From Bacteroidaceae bacterium (GTDB lineage Bacteria; Bacteroidota; Bacteroidia; Bacteroidales; Bacteroidaceae), in NCBI GenBank assembly GCA_024684455.1, contig JAIKWU010000079.1, forward strand, positions 62,001-126,000: a stretch of 64,000 bases of DNA. The letters run 5' to 3'. Below the pieces are notes generated by a model. The model was given only the letters and a program-made list of their open reading frames with translations. It was not told where the DNA came from and did no database searches. Made by a program: the position numbers and the translations under genes. Below are positions 45,802 through 54,122 of the stretch, piece after piece. Within the stretch, counting starts at the first letter, position 1, and every line of letters starts with the position of its first letter.

Positions 45802-46608
45802 TTATCCGACTTTCATCTTCAAGGCTTCAACCATACGGGCATAGACACCGTTGAGTTCGGCCAGTTGCTCGGCGAGACGCTTGGTCTGCGTGTTGACATC
45901 GTCGATGGTCGCACTCTGCTGTCCGACGCTACGCAACTGCATCTCGTAGAAGCGGTTGATGCCCGTAAGGGTGCGGTTCATGTTCTCCATCTCCTCGCTG
46001 TCGCGTGTCAGGCGCTTCGACTGCTCTGCCACGAGTTTGAGCGTTTCAGTGAGTTCGTTAAGTTGGTTGACATAGTTCTCTGTTGCTTCACGCATGGCTG
46101 GGGGCATACCTGGAATTTCAGGAATAGTGACATGGGAGAGATTGTCAGCGAGTTGGGCAGCATCGACGGGCTGTGCAGGCTGTTCTTCCCCAACCTGCTG
46201 CATATTGATGGCTGCTGGAGCATAGCCTCCACCACCACCGCTACCTCCGCCGATGATGATGGTGCCACCACCAAGACCGCCACCGCCTACAACGACGGTG
46301 CCGCCGTCCTGATGGGCGTGCAGTTCTTCTCCCTCAGCAGCAGGCTCGGCGTCGGCCTTGTCTTCTGCATCCGTAGGTTCATAGTCCACAAGCGGTGTGT
46401 CGAAACCTGAGAGGAAGAATACGATAACCTCCGTACCCATACCGATGAAGAGCATGATGTCTGCACCGGCGATGTGGGTCAACTTGAACAGGGCACCGAG
46501 AATGACGATGGAGGCGCCCCAACTGTATGCATAGTTCAGGAAAGTCTGTCCTGCCTGCGTGTGCAGCCAGGCCTGAATGGCATTGAAATTCTTTTTTAAC
46601 TTAGGCAT
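45802..46608 (-). CDS. gldL: Type IX secretion motor protein GldL/PorL
   Basis: 268 residues. Two N-terminal membrane helices (about 22-45 and 52-68; the second includes a Glu in FIGMGTEVIVFFLSG that fits the proton-path Glu of GldL), then a Gly-rich stretch (about 105-135) and a long helical cytoplasmic tail. Forms the motor with GldM. The Gly-rich linker is longer than I would expect. It lies 6 bases after gldK. Confidence 0.93.
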   Translation of the reverse strand: MPKLKKNFNAIQAWLHTQAGQTFLNYAYSWGASIVILGALFKLTHIAGADIMLFIGMGTEVIVFFLSGFDTPLVDYEPTDAEDKADAEPAAEGEELHAHQDGGTVVVGGGGLGGGTIIIGGGSGGGGGYAPAAINMQQVGEEQPAQPVDAAQLADNLSHVTIPEIPGMPPAMREATENYVNQLNELTETLKLVAEQSKRLTRDSEEMENMNRTLTGINRFYEMQLRSVGQQSATIDDVNTQTKRLAEQLAELNGVYARMVEALKMKVG

Positions 46609-46614
46609 GTTATC

Positions 46615-48063
46615 TTATTTTTTGGACTTTTTCTGTTTTCCTGCTGTTCCCACATACGAACGGACGCAACGGAAACCGATGAAGGAGCGGCCTACGTTCT
46701 GAAACTCTGTGGTGCGCCAAGCAGACTTGATAAAACTCTCGGGGTCTTTCCACGAACCGCCACGGACGCTCTTGCGCTTGAGGGCATAGGGGTCTTCCTT
46801 GGCTGCATTGTACTTCAGCGTGGGGTTCATATCGCTCATGGATAGGACGCCCGCCTCGGTGAAGATGGTCGAGGTCCACTCTGCAACGTTGCCTGCCATG
46901 TCGTACAAACCATTGCTGTTGGCACTGTAGATGCCCACCTTTGAGGTGATAAGATTTCCGTCGCTGGTGTAGTCGCCACGATCAGGCTTGAAGTTGGCGT
47001 AGAAACAGCCATTGTCACTTTTCACGCCTTCCTGTGTCCAAGGGAGTTCGTTGCCATCCTTGCCACGAGCTGCGTACTCCCACTCAGCCTCGGTCGGCAG
47101 ACGATAGCGCTGGATGAACTTCGCACTCGGACCGAGTCCGCGGATGAGGAAGTCCGTGCGCCAGTTACAGAAAGCGTTGGCCTGCTCCCAGTTCACACCG
47201 ACTACGGGATACTGGTTGTAATTGGAGTGGCTGAAATACTGGCGCATGTATATCTCGTTCTCAGCGTTTTGGAAGTCGTTGATCCAGCACGTCGTGTCGG
47301 GATAGATGTTGACAATGTAGGTGTTGAGGAAGTCCCACTCAGACGACAGCGGGCGTGTGATGGTCTCACGATGGATAATGCCTTCGTCATCAATGTAGGC
47401 AGTGTCTTTTGAAATCATGATGACTTCGTTAGGATCGACCGTGACGTCGGTGTTGAGGTAGCGGTCTTCGGCTTTCAGACGATACTTGCGCTGTGCAGCC
47501 ATGGCGTAGTCATATATCTCGTAGCGATAATTCATCTGGCTGGCATCGAGCATACGTTCGCCCGTGACAGGGTGTACGACATAGACGCTCTCAAGGGCAC
47601 GCTGTTGGTCCTCGTCGGGATTCTTCCAGGGAATGGCCTTATGCCAGTTGAGGTGCGGCGGAATAGGATCACCATTCTTGTCTTCCTCGATTTTATACGA
47701 TTCGTCACCTCCGAAGGCAGGGTCGGCCAGACGTTCGCGGATGATGCTGTCGCGTACCCAATAGACAAACTGGCGATACATGGAGTTGGTCACTTCATGC
47801 TCGTCCATCCAGAAGGCATCGACCGATATTTCTCTTGAAGGCATTTGCTTGCCCCAAAGCGAGTCGGTCTTTTCCGTACCCATCTTCAGCGAACCGCGCT
47901 TCACGAGCACCATGCCATAGGGAGCGGGCTCCTGCAAGTTACTACCGCTGACGCCTGTCACTTCGCCGCCTGCGGCTCCTGTTCCCGACTTGCTCGTTCC
48001 GCCGAAACAGGAAGCAAGCAGCAAGGCTGCCAGTAGTGTAAGTATTGAAAGTTGTTTTTTCAT
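46615..48063 (-). CDS. gldK: Type IX secretion lipoprotein GldK/PorK
   Basis: 482 residues from the ATG at 48063 (MKKQLSILTLLAALLLASC); the frame is open further upstream, but this start gives a clear lipobox (LLASC). The rest is a formylglycine-generating-enzyme-like (FGE-sulfatase) fold: MVLVKRG near 42, DEHEVTNSMYRQF near 73, PTEAEWEYAARG near 321, VRGGSW and FIGFRCVRS at the end. GldK uses this fold structurally in the outer-membrane ring with GldN. Confidence 0.94.
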   Translation of the reverse strand: MKKQLSILTLLAALLLASCFGGTSKSGTGAAGGEVTGVSGSNLQEPAPYGMVLVKRGSLKMGTEKTDSLWGKQMPSREISVDAFWMDEHEVTNSMYRQFVYWVRDSIIRERLADPAFGGDESYKIEEDKNGDPIPPHLNWHKAIPWKNPDEDQQRALESVYVVHPVTGERMLDASQMNYRYEIYDYAMAAQRKYRLKAEDRYLNTDVTVDPNEVIMISKDTAYIDDEGIIHRETITRPLSSEWDFLNTYIVNIYPDTTCWINDFQNAENEIYMRQYFSHSNYNQYPVVGVNWEQANAFCNWRTDFLIRGLGPSAKFIQRYRLPTEAEWEYAARGKDGNELPWTQEGVKSDNGCFYANFKPDRGDYTSDGNLITSKVGIYSANSNGLYDMAGNVAEWTSTIFTEAGVLSMSDMNPTLKYNAAKEDPYALKRKSVRGGSWKDPESFIKSAWRTTEFQNVGRSFIGFRCVRSYVGTAGKQKKSKK

Positions 48064-48121
48064 TATGTGATGATTGAATGATGATATTTCGTGATTACGT
48101 TGTGACGACTCGAGGATCGTG

Positions 48122-49075
48122 TTAGAGGAAACGCACACTCTTGTGCTTATTGCGGCCCTTCTTGAAGAGGTCGAGATCGACCTGATAACCCAGAGTGATT
48201 TCATGCGAACCATTCACCAGTCCTATGCCCGAAGTGTACATCTGGTAACTATAGCCGAGGCTGATACCGTGGAAGTTGCCCCCCACGAGAAACGTCGTCG
48301 ATATGTCGGGGCTGTAGCCTACTCCAGCGTAGAACGAACGGCTCTCGAACTCGTAGGCGAGCCTGCACTGCACATCCTCACGCCAGTTATGGAAGTCCGT
48401 AGTAACGAGAAAGGATGGCTGTAAAGAAAGAAACGTATTTTTTATCCGTATATTGCCTCCGCCCATCAAATAATATATTCTTTCAAACTGAAACTCATTC
48501 TTTTCGCCCATCTCGACCAGCGGCCGTGCCAGATGCTGAGCCGACACGCCAGCCCAGTATTTCGGGTGGTAGAAATAGAGGCCTGCGGCGAAGTCAACTC
48601 TCGAACCGTTGACTTCCGACGAAGGAAAGGCGGGGTCCTGATCCTGTTCCAGTTTGATGTTGCTGGCGTTGATCTTCTCTTGCAGCAGGGCGGCCTGTGC
48701 GCCGATGGCAAGTCGTGTCTTCTTACCGAGTTTCATATTGAAGGCATACTGTAAGCCGATTTTCTGGGTCGTGAAGATGCCCGCCTTGTCGCTCATCAGA
48801 TTGAGACCTGCACCGTGGCGCGGACCGAGGAAATAAATAGGGAGGTCGGCACCGACGTACATCGTGGCTGGTGCATTCTCATAGCCAACAAACTGCATCG
48901 AGTAGGCACCTGCGACATTGAGTTTTCCGTCCGTACCCGATACTGCGGGGTTGTAATACGAGCGCAACCGTGTGTAATCGCTGAACTGCACATCCATCTG
49001 TGCCTCTGCCATTTGACTCGCAAACAACAGAAGCACAGACAAGAGGACTTTGGCTGCACTTTTCACGTATTCCAT
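48122..49075 (-). CDS. porP: PorP/SprF-family type IX secretion outer-membrane protein
   Basis: 317 residues with a signal peptide ending AEAQ. The start of the mature part (MDVQFSDY followed by YYNPAVSGTDG) and the barrel-like repeats to the end match the PorP/SprF family, which works with the T9SS. It stands directly upstream of gldK, the usual order. Only 27 bases separate it from the end of the GH28-like gene, so it is likely on the same mRNA. Confidence 0.92.
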   Translation of the reverse strand: MEYVKSAAKVLLSVLLLFASQMAEAQMDVQFSDYTRLRSYYNPAVSGTDGKLNVAGAYSMQFVGYENAPATMYVGADLPIYFLGPRHGAGLNLMSDKAGIFTTQKIGLQYAFNMKLGKKTRLAIGAQAALLQEKINASNIKLEQDQDPAFPSSEVNGSRVDFAAGLYFYHPKYWAGVSAQHLARPLVEMGEKNEFQFERIYYLMGGGNIRIKNTFLSLQPSFLVTTDFHNWREDVQCRLAYEFESRSFYAGVGYSPDISTTFLVGGNFHGISLGYSYQMYTSGIGLVNGSHEITLGYQVDLDLFKKGRNKHKSVRFL

Positions 49076-49102
49076 TTGTTAAATAACGTCAAAAACACCG
49101 TT

Positions 49103-50443
49103 TTATTGTCTGATGACATCTCCAGCCTCGTTGGTGTCGATGAAAGTGCCGCCGCTCACGGGGTTGATCAGTTCGTTACTCTCAAATGTAAAATCGCCAA
49201 GCGTATATTGCGGACTTTCCGAGATGTTATAGCCGTTCTTGCACGTCATCTTGCAGTAGCGCATAGTGATGTGGTCTGCACGCGACGGGACGATGTCCTT
49301 GCGGCCTTGCAAGTCGAAGAACTGTGTCCACGGATAGACATAGATGAAGTTGGTGGCGCTGCCTTCAACATTTTCTACCGTGATGTATTCGTAGTGTTGG
49401 GGCGTGTCGGGACGCATCTTCAGCCATAACACTCGCGTGGCCTCCTGCACCTTGGCGCGCCGCAGGATGACATTGCGGTTGTGAATCGACTCGCTGCCGC
49501 ACGTCAGGCAACTGTGGCAAAAGCCATATTCGCAGTTCTCAATCAGGATGCGTTCGTTCGCACCATTGCGTTCGTCCTTGTCCGCATCTACACCCTTACC
49601 ACCCTTCAGCGCCACGGCATCGTCGTTGACCGACATATAGCACTGGCGGATGATAATGTCGTGACAGGCATCGATATCCACTGCATCGGTCGAAGGTGCC
49701 TTCACGGGCTGGTAAGGCGAAAGGATGCGCAGGCCGTGAAGCAGTACATGGTCGCTCTTGTAGAGGTGGCACGTCCAGAACGGCGAGTTCTGCAGCGTCA
49801 CACCCGAAATCTCCACGTTCGAACAATGCGATACAAACACCAGTCGCGGACGCTGCTCGTCCTTGTTCGTGCATTGCGGATTCCACGTCCTGCGCAGCCA
49901 GAAAGCCTTCCAGTAAGGCAATCCCTGACCGTCAACCGTACCTTTTCCGAACAACTTGAAGCCGTCAAGTCCCTCCACATTGATGAGCGCAGGGAAATAC
50001 TTGCACGACTGCCCCTCGATGCGCGTGTCGCAGACGGGAAAGTCCGCAATGTCGGTCGATCCGCGCAACTCGGCCCCTTCGCGCAGGAAGAGATGGACGC
50101 CTTGTCGCATCCATAGCGCACCGCTCACGAACACACCTTTCGGTATCACCACGTAAGCAGGCGTAGGTCCTTGCGCAGCCAAGTCAATAACATGTTGAAG
50201 CGCCTCGGTCTGCACCAGCGTCGAGTCATCCTTCACCCCATGATCCGTCACGACATAGGTCTTGCCCGAAAACGTCGAACCCATCGGTTTTACGTGAGTG
50301 AACCAGAAGTCCATCTCCGTGCTGTCAGGCCAGAACTGCACTTCAGGTTTCCCCTGAGCCGCCGCCGTTTGCAGGCCTAACATCAGCACCAAGAGCCACA
50401 TCATGGCCCTCGTGCGCGCGTATATAAAATAAGGAGTATTCAT
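49103..50443 (-). CDS. Secreted GH28-like (polygalacturonase-type) beta-helix protein
   Basis: 446 residues from the ATG at 50443; a later ATG pair (50404) would lack the basic n-region of the signal peptide (YARTRA before MMWLLVLMLGLQTAAAQ). The frame also runs upstream of 50443 but across the promoter. Right-handed beta-helix with GH28-type sites: STDAVDID near 251 (the Asn of the NTD motif is Ser), NDDAVALKGG near 271, CHSCLTCGSES near 311 and WLKMRPDT near 333. The catalytic Asp residues and His appear retained, so it may cleave a uronic-acid glycan. It has no sorting tail and heads the T9SS gene set. Confidence 0.82.
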   Translation of the reverse strand: MNTPYFIYARTRAMMWLLVLMLGLQTAAAQGKPEVQFWPDSTEMDFWFTHVKPMGSTFSGKTYVVTDHGVKDDSTLVQTEALQHVIDLAAQGPTPAYVVIPKGVFVSGALWMRQGVHLFLREGAELRGSTDIADFPVCDTRIEGQSCKYFPALINVEGLDGFKLFGKGTVDGQGLPYWKAFWLRRTWNPQCTNKDEQRPRLVFVSHCSNVEISGVTLQNSPFWTCHLYKSDHVLLHGLRILSPYQPVKAPSTDAVDIDACHDIIIRQCYMSVNDDAVALKGGKGVDADKDERNGANERILIENCEYGFCHSCLTCGSESIHNRNVILRRAKVQEATRVLWLKMRPDTPQHYEYITVENVEGSATNFIYVYPWTQFFDLQGRKDIVPSRADHITMRYCKMTCKNGYNISESPQYTLGDFTFESNELINPVSGGTFIDTNEAGDVIRQ

Positions 50444-50451
50444 ATCGGCTA

Positions 50452-50503
50452 CAAAGATACGATTAAGTGAGGAAAAACGCAAACTTATTTGCATTTTTCC
50501 GAA
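50452..50503 (-). promoter_or_regulatory. Promoter of the GH28-T9SS operon, copy of a repeated element
   Basis: Minus strand: TTTG (50483-50480), a 20-base spacer, TATCTTTG (50459-50452). The 52-base block matches 32704-32755 with few changes. The expected start is about 3 bases before the ATG at 50443, so nearly leaderless. Confidence 0.75.
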
Positions 50504-50676
50504 AGCGAGACACGTAGAGATTATTCACACGTCAATCTACGGAAATTTTGTTTTTCCTTGCATGAAGGGGCGGTCCGTGAGGTGTCTATGTGAGATTTTT
50601 CCTATATTCTTCGCCATTATGACAGCAAAATCAGCCATTTTGTCCATAAAATCGTGTTTTTTCTGCAAAAAAGCAC

Positions 50677-50693
50677 TTGGCACGCTCATTGCA
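50677..50693 (+). promoter_or_regulatory. Sigma-54-type (-24/-12) promoter of hsp20
   Basis: TTGGCACGCTCATTGCA fits the sigma-54 consensus TGGCAC-N5-TTGCA, with GG and GC exactly 10 bases apart. The start would be near 50704, about 70 bases before the gene, where an inverted repeat GTGCAG-G-CTGCAC (50703-50715) lies. No TAnnTTTG promoter is seen. No activator gene is in the window. Confidence 0.7.
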
Positions 50694-50760
50694 CTTATTG
50701 AAGTGCAGGCTGCACGAAGCAGCAGGCAAAACAGAACTAATGTTTAACCCTTAAAGTATA

Positions 50761-50766
50761 GGAGGA
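50761..50766 (+). promoter_or_regulatory. Strong Shine-Dalgarno site of hsp20
   Basis: GGAGGA, 7-8 bases before the ATG at 50774. Such a strong site is unusual in this window and fits high-level induced translation. Confidence 0.7.
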
Positions 50767-50773
50767 AAGAATT

Positions 50774-51202
50774 ATGTTACCAATGATGAGAACTAACACA
50801 TGGCTGCCAAGCGTATTCAACGACTTGTTCGACACCGATTTCATGCCGCGTGCCAAAGCAACCGCACCCGCAATCAACGTGATTGAGAGCGAAAAAGACT
50901 ACAAAGTGGAACTCGCCGCTCCGGGCATGAAGAAGGAGGACTTCGACGTCCAGATCAACGACGAAGGTAACCTGCACATCAAACTGGAGCAGAAGAACGA
51001 GAAGAAGGAAGAGGACAAGAACGCCCACTACCTGCGCCGCGAGTTCTCGTACACGAAGTTCGAGCAGACCCTGATTCTGCCGGACGATGTGGAGAAGGAC
51101 AAAATCGCTGCCCACGTGGAGCACGGCGTGCTGACCATCGACCTGCCGAAACTCGCTCCAAAGGAAGAGCCGAAGATTGGCCGCAAAGTCGAAATCGCTT
51201 AA
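50774..51202 (+). CDS. Small heat-shock protein Hsp20
   Basis: 142 residues, normal for the family. The alpha-crystallin domain spans about 34-130 (YKVELAAPGMKKEDFDV near 39, and the GVLTIDLPK end motif near 117), with a C-terminal I-x-I-like tail (KVEI). It is an ATP-independent holdase in the cytosol. It stands alone between a sigma-54-type promoter and a terminator, so it may be controlled by stress through a sigma-54 activator rather than by the housekeeping sigma factor (inference). Confidence 0.95.
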   Translation: MLPMMRTNTWLPSVFNDLFDTDFMPRAKATAPAINVIESEKDYKVELAAPGMKKEDFDVQINDEGNLHIKLEQKNEKKEEDKNAHYLRREFSYTKFEQTLILPDDVEKDKIAAHVEHGVLTIDLPKLAPKEEPKIGRKVEIA

Positions 51203-51228
51203 AACTCAGACATACATTCTCTACAAAC

Positions 51229-51261
51229 GAGCCTTCCGCCCCTGTGCGGAGGGCTTTTTTC
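51229..51261 (+). terminator. Terminator of hsp20
   Basis: GCCTTCCGC (51231-51239) pairs with GCGGAGGGC (51246-51254), one G-T pair, followed by six T. Confidence 0.88.
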
Positions 51262-51271
51262 GTTGCTGGAT

Positions 51272-51302
51272 TTTGCCATGCGCCGAATTATTGCTAACTT
51301 TG
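51272..51302 (+). promoter_or_regulatory. Promoter of tyrS
   Basis: TTTG (51272-51275), a 19-base spacer and TAACTTTG (51295-51302), 32 bases before the ATG. Confidence 0.75.
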
Positions 51303-51334
51303 CACCGCAAATCGTAAATTGGTAAATAACTAAG

Positions 51335-52633
51335 ATGAACTTTGTACAAGAACTGAAATGGCGCGGCATGATTCATCAGATGATGCCGGGCACGGAAGAA
51401 CTGCTTGAGAAAGAAAAGAACGTGAGCGCCTACCTGGGCATCGACCCCACGGCCGACTCGCTGCACATCGGACACCTCTGCGGCGTGATGATGCTGCGTC
51501 ACTACCAGCGTTGCGGCGGCAAGCCGTTTGCACTCATCGGCGGCGCCACTGGTATGATTGGCGACCCCTCGGGCAAGAGCCAGGAGCGTAACCTGCTGGA
51601 CGAGGAAACGCTGGCACACAACGTGAAGTGCATCAAGGCACAACTTGCCCACTTCCTCGACTTCGAGAGCGATGCGCCGAACAAGGCCGAACTCGTCAAC
51701 AACTACGACTGGATGAAGGACTTCACGTTCCTCGCCTTTGCCCGCGACGTCGGCAAGCACATCACGGTCAACTACATGATGGCGAAGGAGTCGGTGCAGA
51801 AACGACTGAACGGTGAAGCACGCGACGGCCTGTCGTTCACCGAATTTACCTACCAACTGCTGCAGGCCTACGACTTCTACTGGCTCTCGGAGCACAAGAA
51901 CTGCCGCCTGCAACTCGGTGGTGCCGACCAGTGGGGCAACATCACTACGGGCAGCGAACTCATCCGCCGCATGTCGGGCAAGGAATGCTTTGCGCTGACC
52001 TGCCCGCTCGTCACCAAGAGCGACGGCCGCAAGTTCGGCAAGACCGAGAAAGGCAACATCTGGCTCGACCGCAACCGCACCAGCCCCTACCAGTTCTACC
52101 AGTTCTGGCTCAACGTAGCAGACGAAGATGCTGAGCGCTACATCAAGATTTTCACTTCGCTCACGAAGGAGGAAATCGACGCACTCATCGACGAGCATCG
52201 TCAGGACCCTGGCCAGCGCGTGCTGCAGAAACGACTCGCCAAGGAAGTGACCATCATGGTACACTCTGAGGAAGACTACGAGATAGCACTCGAGGCCTCG
52301 CAGATTCTCTTCGGCAAATCGACGAAGGAAGCCCTGTTGCGACTCGACGAACAGACGCTCCTCGACGTCTTCGACGGCGTGCCCCACTACGAAGTGCCGC
52401 GCAGCCTCTTCGAAGGCGAAGGCACACCTGCCATCGTCCTCACCACCGAGCCCGCTGCCATCTTCCCCTCAAAGGGCGAGATGCGCAAACTGACCCAGGG
52501 CGGCGGCGTCAGCATCAACAAGGAGAAACTCGCCGACCCAAACGCACCGCTCACCACCGCCGACCTGCTCGACGGCAAGTACCTGCTCGTTCAGCAAGGC
52601 AAGAAGAAGTATTTCCTGGTGATTGCCAAGTAG
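51335..52633 (+). CDS. tyrS: Tyrosyl-tRNA synthetase
   Basis: 432 residues. Class I signatures: SLHIGHL near residue 42 (HIGH motif) and KFGKTEKG near 232 (KMSKS equivalent of TyrRS), plus the tyrosine-site stretch [10 protein letters not shown] near 190. A C-terminal S4-like RNA-binding region covers about 365-432 ([12 protein letters not shown]). It charges tRNA-Tyr in the cytosol. Own promoter; no T-box or other leader is seen in the 32-base 5' region. Confidence 0.97.
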   Translation: MNFVQELKWRGMIHQMMPGTEELLEKEKNVSAYLGIDPTADSLHIGHLCGVMMLRHYQRCGGKPFALIGGATGMIGDPSGKSQERNLLDEETLAHNVKCIKAQLAHFLDFESDAPNKAELVNNYDWMKDFTFLAFARDVGKHITVNYMMAKESVQKRLNGEARDGLSFTEFTYQLLQAYDFYWLSEHKNCRLQLGGADQWGNITTGSELIRRMSGKECFALTCPLVTKSDGRKFGKTEKGNIWLDRNRTSPYQFYQFWLNVADEDAERYIKIFTSLTKEEIDALIDEHRQDPGQRVLQKRLAKEVTIMVHSEEDYEIALEASQILFGKSTKEALLRLDEQTLLDVFDGVPHYEVPRSLFEGEGTPAIVLTTEPAAIFPSKGEMRKLTQGGGVSINKEKLADPNAPLTTADLLDGKYLLVQQGKKKYFLVIAK

Positions 52634-52645
52634 GACGGCGAAGAG

Positions 52646-52735
52646 TTTTTTCGACTACGAATTACACGAATTTTACGAATCCTTTTCTCTGCATGAGAAA
52701 GAGAAAAATCGTAAAGTTCGTGTAATTTGTTTTTT
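52646..52735. repeat. Hairpin-forming repeat after tyrS (copy A of an inverted pair)
   Basis: The first 50 bases (52646-52695) match the reverse complement of 55461-55510 except for two one-base indels. In addition the element folds on itself: GAATTACACGAATTTTACGA pairs imperfectly with the region 52709-52729, followed by a T run, so it can also serve as the tyrS terminator. Confidence 0.85.
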
Positions 52736-52805
52736 ATAAAGGCAATGATAAAAAAACATGTGTTCGGCGTGATATTTAGCATCGTTTCGTCTATATATCA
52801 ATAGA

Positions 52806-53357
52806 ATGAAAGATAGAGAGAAGACTGTCATACAGGGCATACTCAGTGGCGACACAAAAGCATTTGGACTGCTGGTGAATCGCTACAGTGCGGCACTGAT
52901 GGTATTTGTGGGGCGTGTTGTGGGACAGCAAGAAGACACGGAGGATGTGGTTCAGAACACATTTGTTGCGGCCTACCAGCACCTAAAAGACTACGATCCA
53001 GCGAAGGCTTCGTTGGGCACGTGGCTACAGCGTATTGCCTATCACGAAGCGCTCTACCATCTGCGACGGCGAAAACGACGGCAAACACAGTCGCTCGATG
53101 TGAGCGACGACGTGCCCGACGAATGGCCGGAGACGACGACGGTGGACCAACTTGACGTAGCGATACAGCAACTGACTCCTGAAGACCGGATGCTCCTTCA
53201 ACTCTACTACTTCGACCAGCGTCCACTGAAGGAAATAGCCTTCATCACAGGTGCGACGGAAGCCACGCTCACCCGCGAGGCATCGCGAATCGGCAGTCGG
53301 CTTCACCGCATTCGCCAACGACTCAGAATCATCTTAACACACATGAACAATGAATAA
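52806..53357 (+). CDS. ECF-type RNA polymerase sigma factor
   Basis: 183 residues, sigma-70 region 2 (about 20-85, with EDVVQNTFVAAY) and region 4 (about 120-175, LTPEDRMLLQLYYF followed by LKEIAFITGATEATL). First of four genes with overlapping ends (8, 4 and 4 bases). The next gene is a small membrane protein in the anti-sigma position. Distinct in sequence from the sigma factor at 33163. No clear TAnnTTTG promoter stands in front; it could be autoregulated. Confidence 0.93.
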   Translation: MKDREKTVIQGILSGDTKAFGLLVNRYSAALMVFVGRVVGQQEDTEDVVQNTFVAAYQHLKDYDPAKASLGTWLQRIAYHEALYHLRRRKRRQTQSLDVSDDVPDEWPETTTVDQLDVAIQQLTPEDRMLLQLYYFDQRPLKEIAFITGATEATLTREASRIGSRLHRIRQRLRIILTHMNNE

Positions 53358-53679
53358 CGATTTGCTTTTACGTCAAGCCTTGCAACGGCAGAACGAGCGT
53401 GCATCCCGCCTGGAAGTGCCGCACGACATGGAGCAACGGGTGATGGAGCGCATCGGTCAGTACCGCCGCCGACGTGTCTGGCTTTACACGGCCATCGCAG
53501 CCTCCGTGGTGCTGGCCTTCTTGGTGGGGAGCATCTGGATGAGCAAAGACGATGGGGACGCTGTCTGCTACACCATCGAAAACGGACAGCGCATCACAGA
53601 CCACAGCATCGTAATGAGCCATGTGGAAACAACGCTGAGCGATATTTTCAACGCAGATAATGAACAAATTGAGCCATGA
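53350..53679 (+). CDS. Small membrane protein, probable anti-sigma factor
   Basis: 109 residues: a basic cytoplasmic N-terminus of about 42 residues, one membrane helix (about 45-66), and a short periplasmic tail. No zinc-binding HxxxCxxC motif is seen, so it is not a ZAS-type anti-sigma factor. The role is inferred from its position just after an ECF sigma gene (8-base overlap) and its topology. Confidence 0.65.
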   Translation: MNNDLLLRQALQRQNERASRLEVPHDMEQRVMERIGQYRRRRVWLYTAIAASVVLAFLVGSIWMSKDDGDAVCYTIENGQRITDHSIVMSHVETTLSDIFNADNEQIEP

Positions 53680-54122
53680 TGAACAATAATCGAACCTTTG
53701 CACTTCTACTCACACTCTGCTTGGCTGCCACCCTTTATGGACAGACAGGTTTGGAGCGGATGGCTGTGTATGACGTGTTTGGCGGACGTGTCACCGAAAC
53801 GCGCATCCTCTCCGAGACGTACGTGACCAACGACGAACTGGCGAAGTACCACCTGAGCGTTTTCCGCAGCGTTCAATGCTGCACCACAGCAAAGGGCCTT
53901 GCACAGGTGGAACGTCTGCTCGCTCAAGACGCGCACGGCGCCACCGAGAAAGAAGTGCAGCGCGACAACCGCAACATCCGTTTTGCCCTGTTCCGCTATG
54001 CGCAGAAAGGCGCGAACAACCATTACATCATCTACCAACGCCGCAGTCAGACAGACTTCCTCTGTGTCTATCTCGAAGGAACGGCAACCATTCAGCAACT
54101 CAAAAAAACATTCAGCAAATGA
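53676..54122 (+). CDS. Small secreted protein of an ECF operon, function unknown
   Basis: 148 residues, signal peptide ending LYGQ, then a mixed alpha/beta domain (ERMAVYDVFGGRV near 26, RFALFRYAQKG near 105) with a Cys pair (VQCC near 66). Similar short exported proteins are often found behind Bacteroidales ECF sigma and anti-sigma genes; I do not assign a family. Two adjacent ATG codons allow a start at 53676 or 53679. It overlaps the next gene by 4 bases. Confidence 0.65.
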   Translation: MMNNNRTFALLLTLCLAATLYGQTGLERMAVYDVFGGRVTETRILSETYVTNDELAKYHLSVFRSVQCCTTAKGLAQVERLLAQDAHGATEKEVQRDNRNIRFALFRYAQKGANNHYIIYQRRSQTDFLCVYLEGTATIQQLKKTFSK

